Under the pieces are notes generated by a model. That model worked only from the letters and a program-made list of their open reading frames with translations, did no database searches and was not told the DNA's origin. Below, piece by piece: positions 6,892 to 12,638 of a stretch of DNA of 30,984 bases. Origin of the DNA: a virus; IMG/VR virus record IMGVR_UViG_3300046311_000124, positions 1 through 30,984 of that record. One strand, 5' to 3'. The stretch's first letter is position 1. The number at the start of each line of letters is the position of its first letter. The position numbers were made by a program, and so were the translations under genes.

Positions 6892-7364
6892 AAGATTCTC
6901 CATTTAAATTGAACCACAACTGCACCATCAACGTGCTGCTTGGGGATGTTAGGTATCACCCCAACGTTGAAGCCGAAGGTCTTGCCCTCCCAAGTAGCCA
7001 TCGGGATCGCCGCGAAGAACGCACCACCATCCTTCTTGAGCGGGTACCCGTCTAACAGGCCAGCCGACACGCCAAACTTGATTCCGGCGATGTGTAGTGG
7101 CTGGTACTGAACTGAGGCATAGCGGCTTCTTAAATTGAGACTGTTTTTATGAAAGCCTGCCATCACTGACAGGTCCTCATTGGCGCGCCACTCAACACCT
7201 AAGCCAGGATGAACTTCATTGAATTGCTTAGCACGGTCGAAATGTCTAGACACAGCACCTGTATTGATCCAAAGCTCGCTAGCTTCACAAGAGTTCTGTA
7301 CAAACAAGGTGACAAACAAGATTAACCATGTAAGCATGATAGTAAGTACTTTGCCAACACTCAT
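6888..7364 (-). CDS. Putative outer-membrane beta-barrel protein with signal peptide, 158 aa
   Basis: Has a typical Sec signal peptide (residues 1-29, hydrophobic core LTIMLTWLILFVTLFV ending near CEA). The mature part alternates hydrophobic and polar residues with aromatic girdles (LWINTGAVSRHF, YASVQYQPL, FGFNVGVIPN) and ends in a strand VVVQFKWRIL. That architecture fits a small 8-stranded outer-membrane barrel, and it resembles uncharacterised proteobacterial barrel-like proteins. Its start overlaps the glycosyltransferase stop by ATGA, so it is the distal gene of the envelope cassette. A role such as receptor masking, lipid-A modification or superinfection exclusion is inference. Confidence 0.6.
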   Translation of the reverse strand: MSVGKVLTIMLTWLILFVTLFVQNSCEASELWINTGAVSRHFDRAKQFNEVHPGLGVEWRANEDLSVMAGFHKNSLNLRSRYASVQYQPLHIAGIKFGVSAGLLDGYPLKKDGGAFFAAIPMATWEGKTFGFNVGVIPNIPKQHVDGAVVVQFKWRIL

Positions 7365-8374
7365 TTTGTATCTCCTATAGGTGTTAGGTTGTTAATAAAA
7401 GTGTCCGCTGCTTTTAACCAACTGTACTTTGCTGCATTTTCTAACACAGACTTTCTACCTTTGAGCTTGAAGGCCCTCTCAACTGCCTTGCTTAGATCAT
7501 CATCAAGAGCACCGCCCATTCCCTCTACAACCACATCTCTAGGGCCCTCTACATTGTAAGCCGCCACCGGGGTGCCACATGCCATTGCTTCGATGCTCAC
7601 GATGCCTAGTGTATCAGTTTTTGAGGGGAACACAAACACATCGGCGCTAGCGTAGTACTTAGCCAACTCAACGCCAGTTTTGAAGCCAACAAAGGTAGCA
7701 TCACCTAGCTGCTCCAGGCGTGCTCTGTCTGGACCATCGCCAACCACCCACAAGCGACAGTCAAAGATCTCACTCAAGGCTAAGAAGGCGTCTATATTCT
7801 TTTCTTTGGAAAGTCTACCAACATATAGCAAATTGATCTTGTTTCTAGGCATTTGCAAAGATGACGGACGTCTGGTCTTGAAGATCTGAGCATCAAAACC
7901 CCTACTCCACACAACCAGGTTCTTAAAGCCCTGCTCGGTTAGTCTGTCGGCTGTTGTTTTGCTTGGTGCGAAGACAGCAGATGAGCCACGATGAAACCAC
8001 TTGAAGAACGTTCGTGTAAGTATCTTTGGTATGCCGTATGTGCTGCTTAGGTACTCGGGGAAGTTGGTGTGGTAGTCTGTTGTGTAGTTCCAACCTTTAG
8101 CCATACACAGCAGCTTGGCTGCAATGCCTAAAGGGCCCTCAGTAACAATGTGTATTGAGTCTGGCTTACCCACAAGCTTAGCTATTTTCCATGGGTTGAT
8201 GGCTACGCGTATTTCTTTGTACGTGGGCAGTGCCATTGTCTTGAACATGCCTGGATGTATAACGCGTACACAATAGCCACGCTGCTCTAGTTGGCTCTTC
8301 ATCTCACGCATGGTGGTGACCACACCATTAATCTGTGGCATCCACGCATCAGTCACTATGAGTATTTGTTTCAT
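7361..8374 (-). CDS. Glycosyltransferase family 4 (GT-B), MgtA/SQDG-synthase-like
   Basis: Predicted nucleotide-sugar-dependent glycosyltransferase acting on a membrane lipid. Its N-terminal Rossmann domain starts MKQILIVTDAWMPQINGVV, the glycine-loop acceptor motif of lipid glycosyltransferases, followed by VTEGPLG and DYHTNFPEY. The C-terminal donor domain has YVGRLSKEKNI, VVGDGP, and SKTDTLGIVSIEAMACGTPV, the E-x7-E motif with Asp254 in place of the first Glu and E262. The 337 aa are full length. The frame opens with GTG at 8404, but the ATG at 8374 fits the family and overlaps the upstream hydrolase gene by 26 bp. The same hydrolase/GT4 pair is familiar from bacterial chromosomes, pointing to acquisition from a host. 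Confidence 0.88.
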   Translation of the reverse strand: MKQILIVTDAWMPQINGVVTTMREMKSQLEQRGYCVRVIHPGMFKTMALPTYKEIRVAINPWKIAKLVGKPDSIHIVTEGPLGIAAKLLCMAKGWNYTTDYHTNFPEYLSSTYGIPKILTRTFFKWFHRGSSAVFAPSKTTADRLTEQGFKNLVVWSRGFDAQIFKTRRPSSLQMPRNKINLLYVGRLSKEKNIDAFLALSEIFDCRLWVVGDGPDRARLEQLGDATFVGFKTGVELAKYYASADVFVFPSKTDTLGIVSIEAMACGTPVAAYNVEGPRDVVVEGMGGALDDDLSKAVERAFKLKGRKSVLENAAKYSWLKAADTFINNLTPIGDTK

Positions 8375-9095
8375 GTTTGGCCCAATAGATAATGTTAAAC
8401 TCACCTGTTGTATGTTCGACTAGGGCAGAGCAATTGTCTACCCAGTCACCGCAGTTCATGTACACAACATCATCAATCGTCTTGATTTCAGGGTGGTGGA
8501 TGTGCCCGCATATCACCCCATGATAGTTCTTTCTCTTGCAGTGTTGTGCTAGTGCATCCTCGAATGCAAAGATGTAGCTTACCGCACTCTTGACTCTGTG
8601 CTTAAGATATTTACTTAGGCTCCAGTATTTAAATCCCATCTTGTGGCGTAATGCATTGAGCTTACCATTGAGGTATAGCACTAGGTCATACAGGCTATCA
8701 CCTAGCATGACAAGCCACTTACCTACGCTAATTACACCATCAAACGCATCGCCGTGCGTCACTAGGTAGCGCTTACCATCAACACCAATGTGCTCATACT
8801 TGTGATGTACCTGCAAACCACCAAGCACTAGCTTACCTTTGAGCTGTCTTAGAAACTCGTCATGATTGCCAGATATGTATACAACATTAGGTAGGCCTAG
8901 TATGTGGTTTACTACCGCAGTGTGGCTTTTCTTCCACTTCCACTTGTTCCGCAACACTTTCCACCCGTCAATAATATCTCCAACAAGATACAACGTATCG
9001 CAGGTGTGGTGTTGTAAGAAGTTTAAAAGCACCTTGGCTTGTGCGCTTCCTGCACCAAGGTGTGTGTCAGAGATAAAGATTGATCGGTAGTGCAT
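8349..9095 (-). CDS. LpxH-like metallophosphoesterase (UDP-2,3-diacylglucosamine diphosphatase-type)
   Basis: Calcineurin-like phosphoesterase related to LpxH (COG2908), whose known reaction cleaves UDP-2,3-diacylglucosamine in lipid A synthesis. All metal-ligand motifs are present: D10-x-H12 (ISDTHLG), G39-D40 (VGDIIDG), G76-NHDE, H114 (VTHGD) and GHIHH (H198, H200). The 248 aa is normal length. This subgroup (WSLSKYLKHRVK, GDWVDNCSALVEH) usually sits beside a GT4 glycosyltransferase, as here, so the substrate may be a related glycolipid precursor rather than the LpxH substrate itself. The ATG at 9095 is preferred over the TTG at 9116; AGGA precedes it. Confidence 0.88.
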   Translation of the reverse strand: MHYRSIFISDTHLGAGSAQAKVLLNFLQHHTCDTLYLVGDIIDGWKVLRNKWKWKKSHTAVVNHILGLPNVVYISGNHDEFLRQLKGKLVLGGLQVHHKYEHIGVDGKRYLVTHGDAFDGVISVGKWLVMLGDSLYDLVLYLNGKLNALRHKMGFKYWSLSKYLKHRVKSAVSYIFAFEDALAQHCKRKNYHGVICGHIHHPEIKTIDDVVYMNCGDWVDNCSALVEHTTGEFNIIYWAKHETNTHSD

Positions 9096-9096
9096 G

Positions 9097-9243
9097 TTAT
9101 GTCCTATGTATTTCAAGAGCCTTTAGTTTATACTCAAGATCTATTATCTTCAGTGTTAGCTCCAACTCTCTCTTAATGCGCTGTTGAATCTTATCCTCTA
9201 GCTTCTTAATGTAGCTTGTTAGTAGTTCTTCAGTTGCATTCAT
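9097..9243 (-). CDS. Small coiled-coil protein, 48 aa
   Basis: Frame from the ATG at 9243 to the TAA at 9097, one base before the metallophosphoesterase start. The whole product (MNATEELLTSYIKKLEDKIQ... LEYKLKALEIHRT) has a leucine/isoleucine heptad pattern of a single coiled coil. It is the leader gene of the envelope cassette. Function unknown. Confidence 0.65.
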   Translation of the reverse strand: MNATEELLTSYIKKLEDKIQQRIKRELELTLKIIDLEYKLKALEIHRT

Positions 9244-9252
9244 TTCAGGTCC

Positions 9253-9360
9253 CTAAAAAGGTGCATCGGGTAGGGTGCGTGTATCTAGCTTGGGTTCAGG
9301 TACAAACTTAGATTTCACCATAACACCATTGCGCCAGATTGGAAATGGCCAGAGTGTCAT
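9253..9360 (-). CDS. Hypothetical peptide, 35 aa
   Basis: Frame from the ATG at 9360 to the TAG at 9253; product MTLWPFPIWRNGVMVKSKFV, then PEPKLDTRTLPDAPF. GGAG precedes the start at suitable spacing. Proline-rich, no family. Support is the ribosome-binding site and fit between neighbours. Confidence 0.5.
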   Translation of the reverse strand: MTLWPFPIWRNGVMVKSKFVPEPKLDTRTLPDAPF

Positions 9361-9364
9361 TGTT

Positions 9365-9547
9365 TTATCTCCAAAAAATATGCCCTGAGTGCCGGGCATA
9401 GTTGTTTTTAAAATGATTATAGGCTATCTTCGGTGTATCTCCTAGATATCCGTAAGTATCTCCAGGCATACTACAAAACCACATTCTTTTGGCTGGCCTG
9501 TTGCTACCTTTGAGTGTGTGCATCTCAACTTTTATGTGTGGCTTCAT
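9365..9547 (-). CDS. Hypothetical protein, 60 aa
   Basis: Unrecognised. The frame opens at 9631, but the ATG at 9547 (MKPHIKVEMHTL) forms an ATGA with the upstream stop and is preferred. Contains a KRMWFCSMPGDTYGYLGDTP segment and a C-terminal helix ending in GHIFWR. Probably soluble. Confidence 0.6.
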   Translation of the reverse strand: MKPHIKVEMHTLKGSNRPAKRMWFCSMPGDTYGYLGDTPKIAYNHFKNNYARHSGHIFWR

Positions 9548-9723
9548 GATGTCAATCCCCTGATGAGCTTGACTAGCTGACCGAAGATGCTTGGCTTTTG
9601 TATCTGACGTTTGGGAGCTGGCTTTTCCCAAGAGCTAATCGTTTGGTTAGCGGCGGCCTCAATTTCATCAAACCATGCTAAATCACTGTAGCGCCCATGG
9701 GCGCAAACTCTGTCTTTGTTCAT
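9544..9723 (-). CDS. Hypothetical protein, 59 aa
   Basis: Unrecognised; starts MNKDRVCAHGRYSDLAWFDE and has a basic proline-rich C-terminal part. The ATG at 9723 is chosen over a longer frame because AAGGAG lies 7-8 bases upstream. It overlaps the upstream gene by 41 bp in another frame and the downstream gene by ATGA. Confidence 0.55.
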   Translation of the reverse strand: MNKDRVCAHGRYSDLAWFDEIEAAANQTISSWEKPAPKRQIQKPSIFGQLVKLIRGLTS

Positions 9724-9841
9724 CTTGTGCTCCTTGTTGTTGAGTTGCTGGTATGTAGTATAGACCACCTTCGCTCTCAGCAGCAACAGCTTCTTCACGT
9801 GCCTTGTTGATGTTGATTCGTACTTGTGTGAGGGTTGTCAT
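9683..9841 (-). CDS. Hypothetical small protein, 52 aa
   Basis: Frame from the ATG at 9841 to the TGA at 9683, with AAGGA at good spacing in the 3' end of the previous gene. The product starts MTTLTQVRININKAREEAV. The last third overlaps the next gene, so either this end or the next gene's start may be misplaced. Confidence 0.5.
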   Translation of the reverse strand: MTTLTQVRININKAREEAVAAESEGGLYYIPATQQQGAQDEQRQSLRPWALQ

Positions 9842-9850
9842 ACAATGTCC

Positions 9851-9985
9851 TTAGTTGACAAGGTAAAAGCTAGTCCAGAAAGCATCTGCAAGGGCTTCGT
9901 GGTGAGCAAGAATGCCAGCCTCTTGAGCTGCTTGTGCAGTGTCTTTAATGGTGATGATGACGTCAATGAGTGCGAAGATGTCCAC
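9851..9985 (-). CDS. Hypothetical small protein with GTG start, 44 aa
   Basis: Frame from the GTG at 9985 to the TAA at 9851; AGGAG lies 7-8 bases upstream. The product begins (M)DIFALIDVIITIKDTAQ and ends WTSFYLVN, an amphipathic helical peptide with a hydrophobic N-terminus. No ATG is present in this frame, so the good Shine-Dalgarno is the main evidence. Confidence 0.5.
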   Translation of the reverse strand: MDIFALIDVIITIKDTAQAAQEAGILAHHEALADAFWTSFYLVN

Positions 9986-10033
9986 AGTAGTTCTCCTAAA
10001 GGATGATAGTAGTTGGTTGAATGCAGCACTAGG

Positions 10034-10153
10034 TTAGATAAAAACGTAACGAACAACACAGCCCTGTGGGCATGCTTGCTCTGCCAAACTTTTATTTCTG
10101 AAGACAAGACCAGCAACAGGCTTGTTGTCTTTAAACACAATGTAGCGACTCAT
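10034..10153 (-). CDS. Hypothetical small protein, 39 aa
   Basis: Frame from the ATG at 10153 to the TAA at 10034, preceded by GGAG. Product MSRYIVFKDNKPVAGLVF, a short helix (KSLAEQACPQG) and a final strand VVRYVFI. A two-strand, helix, strand mini-fold like the MKxYxV proteins further downstream in the operon. Contains two cysteines. Confidence 0.55.
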   Translation of the reverse strand: MSRYIVFKDNKPVAGLVFRNKSLAEQACPQGCVVRYVFI

Positions 10154-10451
10154 GTTGATCTCCAAGGATTGTGTCTTCGCTGTTGCTCCAGACACGGGTT
10201 AATGACACAACAAAACATTGAGGTTGCTTTGCTTTGTCATCGAGAGTTGTTAACGCAACGCAGAGTTCACAGCCCCTGCTTGGCTTCCACCCCCGGCATC
10301 GAGACTCGCAGACCTTGGCAGCTGCTCGGTACTTAGCTTGGTGCTGTTCCCTGTCTCTCACTTGCTTGGCCGCCACCTTCGCTTGTTGCTCCAGGTGGCC
10401 CCTGGTCTTTGGGGTAGATGCTTGAGATGTTGCCATCTCGTGTTGCTGCAT
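10131..10451 (-). CDS. Hypothetical Cys-containing protein, first gene of the leftward arm
   Basis: Unrecognised. A basic N-terminal helix (RGHLEQQAKVAAKQVRD) is followed by a cysteine cluster, CESRCRGWKPSRGCELC, that could bind zinc. The start is uncertain: ATG at 10451 or 10436, neither with a good Shine-Dalgarno, and the frame is open up to 10538. Both starts lie within about 20 bases of the predicted transcription start near 10455, so initiation may be on a very short leader. A 46-codon frame overlaps its 5' half. Confidence 0.4.
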   Translation of the reverse strand: MQQHEMATSQASTPKTRGHLEQQAKVAAKQVRDREQHQAKYRAAAKVCESRCRGWKPSRGCELCVALTTLDDKAKQPQCFVVSLTRVWSNSEDTILGDQHESLHCV

Positions 10452-10461
10452 CCATGACTGT

Positions 10462-10490
10462 AGTATCGGACATGCTGAGCATGAAGTCAA
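10462..10490 (-). promoter_or_regulatory. sigma70-like promoter for the leftward arm
   Basis: On the minus strand TTGACT (-35, 10490-10485), a 17-bp spacer and GATACT (-10, 10467-10462). The -35 matches 5 of 6 and the -10 4 of 6 consensus bases at ideal spacing. It lies directly before the first leftward gene. Initiation would be expected near 10455. It could serve host RNA polymerase early in infection. Confidence 0.5.
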
Positions 10491-10638
10491 GCGGTATTTT
10501 GAAGAAAGATGAAAAGAAATGTGCGATTGTTCACACATGCTGTACTTGTTGTGGGCTGTACGTTCCAGGTCTCCTTCGTATGAAACTACTGTATGTTTGT
10601 ACAGGTCTGATGTGACGCATGTTCTTGACTTTTAATTG

Positions 10639-10971
10639 TGTGCTTAAAAAAGAGGCACATCCCTTGTCGCCTTTTCACGACACGTACTAACCCTTACATC
10701 AGGTTTTACCATAGCAATTGGGGCAGATACCCATGGTTTTACAGAACATTCCTAGTCGTTTCAAGATTGTCCCATTTTGCAACACTGTTCCAGGTGAGTT
10801 CCTAAAAATCCTAGGGCTCCAGGAAAAAAGACTTTCTTTCTGACTAGGGGGTGGGGGGAAACTTCCTAAGTAGGGTTTTCTGGGGTAGACACCTTCCTAA
10901 ATTTTTTATAATTTTAGAAAACTAGGGGTGCTAGGGGTTTCTACCTATGGTATGTGCTTAAAAATAAGGCA
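10639..10971 (+). repeat. 19-bp direct repeat pair (10639-10657 and 10953-10971)
   Basis: TGTGCTTAAAAAAGAGGCA at 10639-10657 recurs at 10953-10971 as TGTGCTTAAAAATAAGGCA, 17 of 19 identical, about 314 bp apart. Nothing coding explains it. Purpose unknown. Confidence 0.5.
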
Positions 10972-11540
10972 ATAGATTTATAGCCTGTTTAAGGCTTTCT
11001 AGGGGGTGTAAGCTACTAGGGTAGCTCCCTGGTTGTTTCAAGGGCTTCTATGGGCTTTAAAACGCGTTTAAACCGCATTGGGATGGGTGGGGTAGGTCCG
11101 CACTAAGTTCAACCATCAGGGTACACAGGGAGTTTTGGCGTGGAAGGCTTTAGAGGCTATAGAATCGATTTAATGGGTTTACCCTAGTCTAGGTAGCTTG
11201 GCATGCCTTTAAGAGCCTTCTAGGTACCTTAAAATGCTTTTAAATGCTATCTATGCTGCCTCCCCCAGGTCGGCATTGCCTTCGATTGGGTACAGGGGAG
11301 GACACAAGGGGGGAAAGCATAGGACGTCGTCTACGGGCTTTCTCCGCTTACGCTAGCCCTACGCCTCAAGGAAAAGAAGCTCATGTCTGTTCCCTGGAGG
11401 GGCATGAAAGGAACATGCTCGACCTCTTCGGCTTGGTGCCTACGAGCTCGGCATTCTCTTGTCATCGCTCTCGCGTGCGCATACGCGATAGAAGAGCTTT
11501 TCTATTAAAAGAAATAAAAGATAAAAGAAATATAAAAGAT

Positions 11541-11580
11541 ATAGTTTACTATTAAAAGAAATAGTTTACTAGTAAGAGAT
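11541..11580 (+). repeat. 20-bp tandem repeat in AT-rich tract
   Basis: ATAGTTTACT begins each of two adjacent 20-bp units at 11541-11560 and 11561-11580; the second halves are related. The surrounding 11505-11623 is nearly all A, T and purine-strand G, with repeated AAAAGAAATA. An easily melted element. Confidence 0.6.
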
Positions 11581-11625
11581 ATATATTTAATAGTAAAATA
11601 GCATAAAGAGAAGAGAAGAGAAACA

Positions 11626-11930
11626 CTGTGTAAAAGAGACTAAACCACGCTGTAACCCGCATGAATGCTGGTTCCATCGTGTCAAGTAGGTATTTCTACC
11701 TATCTTTGTTTACAATAAAAACACTGTGGGTCACTCAGGGAAAACCCTTCGTGTCAGACACTATCGTGTCAAAGAACAAAGAATGTCGTGTACGAGGCTA
11801 GGGCCTCTACCACTCATGTAAAAAGAAAAGACTTCCTGTAAAGAAAGAAACCACTCGTCGCTGTCGCTCCTCATGTCAAAGAAAGAAAGTATCGTGTTAC
11901 AAAGAGCACTATTTTGTGTTAAAAGTGTAA
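11626..11930 (+). repeat. Iteron-like repeats, core TCGTGTCAAAGAAAGAAAG
   Basis: About ten imperfect copies, for example near 11626, 11676, 11748, 11762, 11784, 11814, 11834, 11871, 11890 and 11912. The best copies are TCGTGTCAAAGAACAAAG (11764) and TCATGTCAAAGAAAGAAAG (11871). Several are spaced 19-22 bp, about two helical turns. They end just before the rightward promoter. Protein-binding iterons are the simplest reading. Confidence 0.5.
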
Positions 11931-11936
11931 TATTTC

Positions 11937-11965
11937 TTGACTTTCTGTATTTCGTATGATACAAT
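11937..11965 (+). promoter_or_regulatory. sigma70 promoter for the packaging/structural arm
   Basis: TTGACT (-35, 11937-11942), a 17-bp spacer and TACAAT (-10, 11960-11965; 5 of 6 consensus), with a TGA directly before the -10 giving an extended -10. Predicted start near 11972 coincides with the 5' end of the tRNA-like element. The strongest promoter-like sequence seen in the window. Confidence 0.65.
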
Positions 11966-11972
11966 GCTTGTG

Positions 11973-12041
11973 TGCCTACTTGGTGTAGTGGAAGTACATG
12001 GCGTTAAAGCCGTGGGGAGGTTCGAATCCTGTCGGCAACCA
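11973..12041 (+). tRNA. tRNA-like element, atypical (possible Leu-UAA-like anticodon loop)
   Basis: It has the hallmark T-loop AGGTTCGAATCCT, an encoded 3' ACCA, and acceptor-like ends TGCCTAC (11973-11979) and GTCGGCA (12031-12037) that pair with one mismatch. A D-like arm (GTGTA/TACAT with GG in the loop) and an anticodon-like hairpin (CATGGC-GTTAAA-GCCGTG) are present. It is only 69 nt: the T-stem and acceptor stem compete for bases and the anticodon loop is 6 or 8 nt. It is therefore either a degenerate tRNA or a tRNA mimic, not a canonical tRNA. It sits exactly at the predicted transcription start of the late operon. Confidence 0.45.
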
Positions 12042-12065
12042 AACAAACTTTCTGCAGGAGATGCA

Positions 12066-12638
12066 ATGGCTTTGTCAGACAACCCAAGAATGAAGGAAAT
12101 ACGCTCTACGCGTAAACGCTCGCTGAAGGTGGATAAGGCAGGTAAGAGTTGGTCAGACAGTCAGAAGATTGAAGCTGTCACAACCTACCTCAAGCTCGGC
12201 AACATCACACGCACGTCAGAGGTGCTGAAGATTCCACGTCCAACCATCGTGAGTTGGAGAGCTACAGAGTGGTGGAAGGACTTGGAGAAAGATCTTCGTG
12301 CTGAGGAAAACCTCGTGTTGTCTTCAACGATGAAAGGTCTTGTTGACAAAAGCTTGCTTGCTGTGGAAGACCGCCTTGACAAAGGCGATTGGGTTTATGA
12401 CAACAAGCAGGGTAAGGCTGTACGCAAACCAGTGTCGATGAAGGATGCGTTGTCAGTGTCTACAAACCTCATTGACAAGAGAATGGCTATTGCCTCTACC
12501 GAGAGCTACACTGTTGCAAATGATTCAATTGCTGAGAAGCTTTCCAAGCTGGCCAAGAGCTTTGAGGAGTTTGCTTCTGCCAAGCCTGTGGTGAACGTCA
12601 CCGATGTTATCTTTGTCGAAGAAAAGAAGGAACCATAA
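12066..12638 (+). CDS. Terminase small subunit (DNA recognition)
   Basis: Packaging initiator that binds phage DNA and loads the large terminase. Near residues 29-70 there is a helix-turn-helix domain (QKIEAVTTYLKLGNITRTSE followed by IPRPTIVSWRATEWW), then a long helical oligomerisation region and an acidic C-terminus. The 190 aa fit the family. AGGAG lies 5 bases before the ATG at 12066. It lies two genes ahead of holin and large terminase, as usual in podoviruses. The stop overlaps the next start as TAATG. Assigned from HTH, size and position rather than a diagnostic motif. Confidence 0.7.
   Translation: MALSDNPRMKEIRSTRKRSLKVDKAGKSWSDSQKIEAVTTYLKLGNITRTSEVLKIPRPTIVSWRATEWWKDLEKDLRAEENLVLSSTMKGLVDKSLLAVEDRLDKGDWVYDNKQGKAVRKPVSMKDALSVSTNLIDKRMAIASTESYTVANDSIAEKLSKLAKSFEEFASAKPVVNVTDVIFVEEKKEP

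Larger units (their letters stand above)
10491..11936. other. Non-coding divergent intergenic region (candidate origin/control region)
   Basis: About 1.4 kb between the two divergent arms with no convincing gene. From left to right: an AT-poor, G-run-rich part (10800-11340) with short degenerate repeats; a stretch to 11470 with no recognised signal; two adjacent hairpins (11472-11505); an AT-rich purine tract (11505-11623) with a 20-bp tandem repeat; and a field of TCGTGTCAAAG-like repeats (11626-11930) with small hairpins at 11687-11702 and 11794-11807. Repeats next to an AT-rich tract suit a replication origin or phage control region. That role is inference. Confidence 0.5.

Noticed and set aside
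9838-10140. Minus-strand ORF of 100 codons overlapping 9851-10153
   Set aside because: Very Ser/Leu-rich product without a Shine-Dalgarno; the smaller GTG and ATG frames in the same place have ribosome sites.
10333-10473. 46-codon minus-strand ORF starting at 10473 (MSDTTVMDAATRD)
   Set aside because: It begins inside the predicted promoter, has no Shine-Dalgarno and overlaps the 5' half of the longer Cys-containing frame; that frame looks somewhat more protein-like, though neither is certain.
11244-11555. 103-codon plus-strand ORF in the non-coding region
   Set aside because: No Shine-Dalgarno, odd composition, ends in AT-rich repeat DNA and has no domain-like segment.
11626-11930. CRISPR array
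   Set aside because: Repeats are imperfect, short and at irregular spacing with no unique spacers or Cas genes; iterons fit better.
11973-12041. attP site of a temperate phage using a tRNA 3' end
   Set aside because: No integrase, excisionase or repressor is visible and the tRNA-like sequence has a full 5' part; a lytic phage is more likely.
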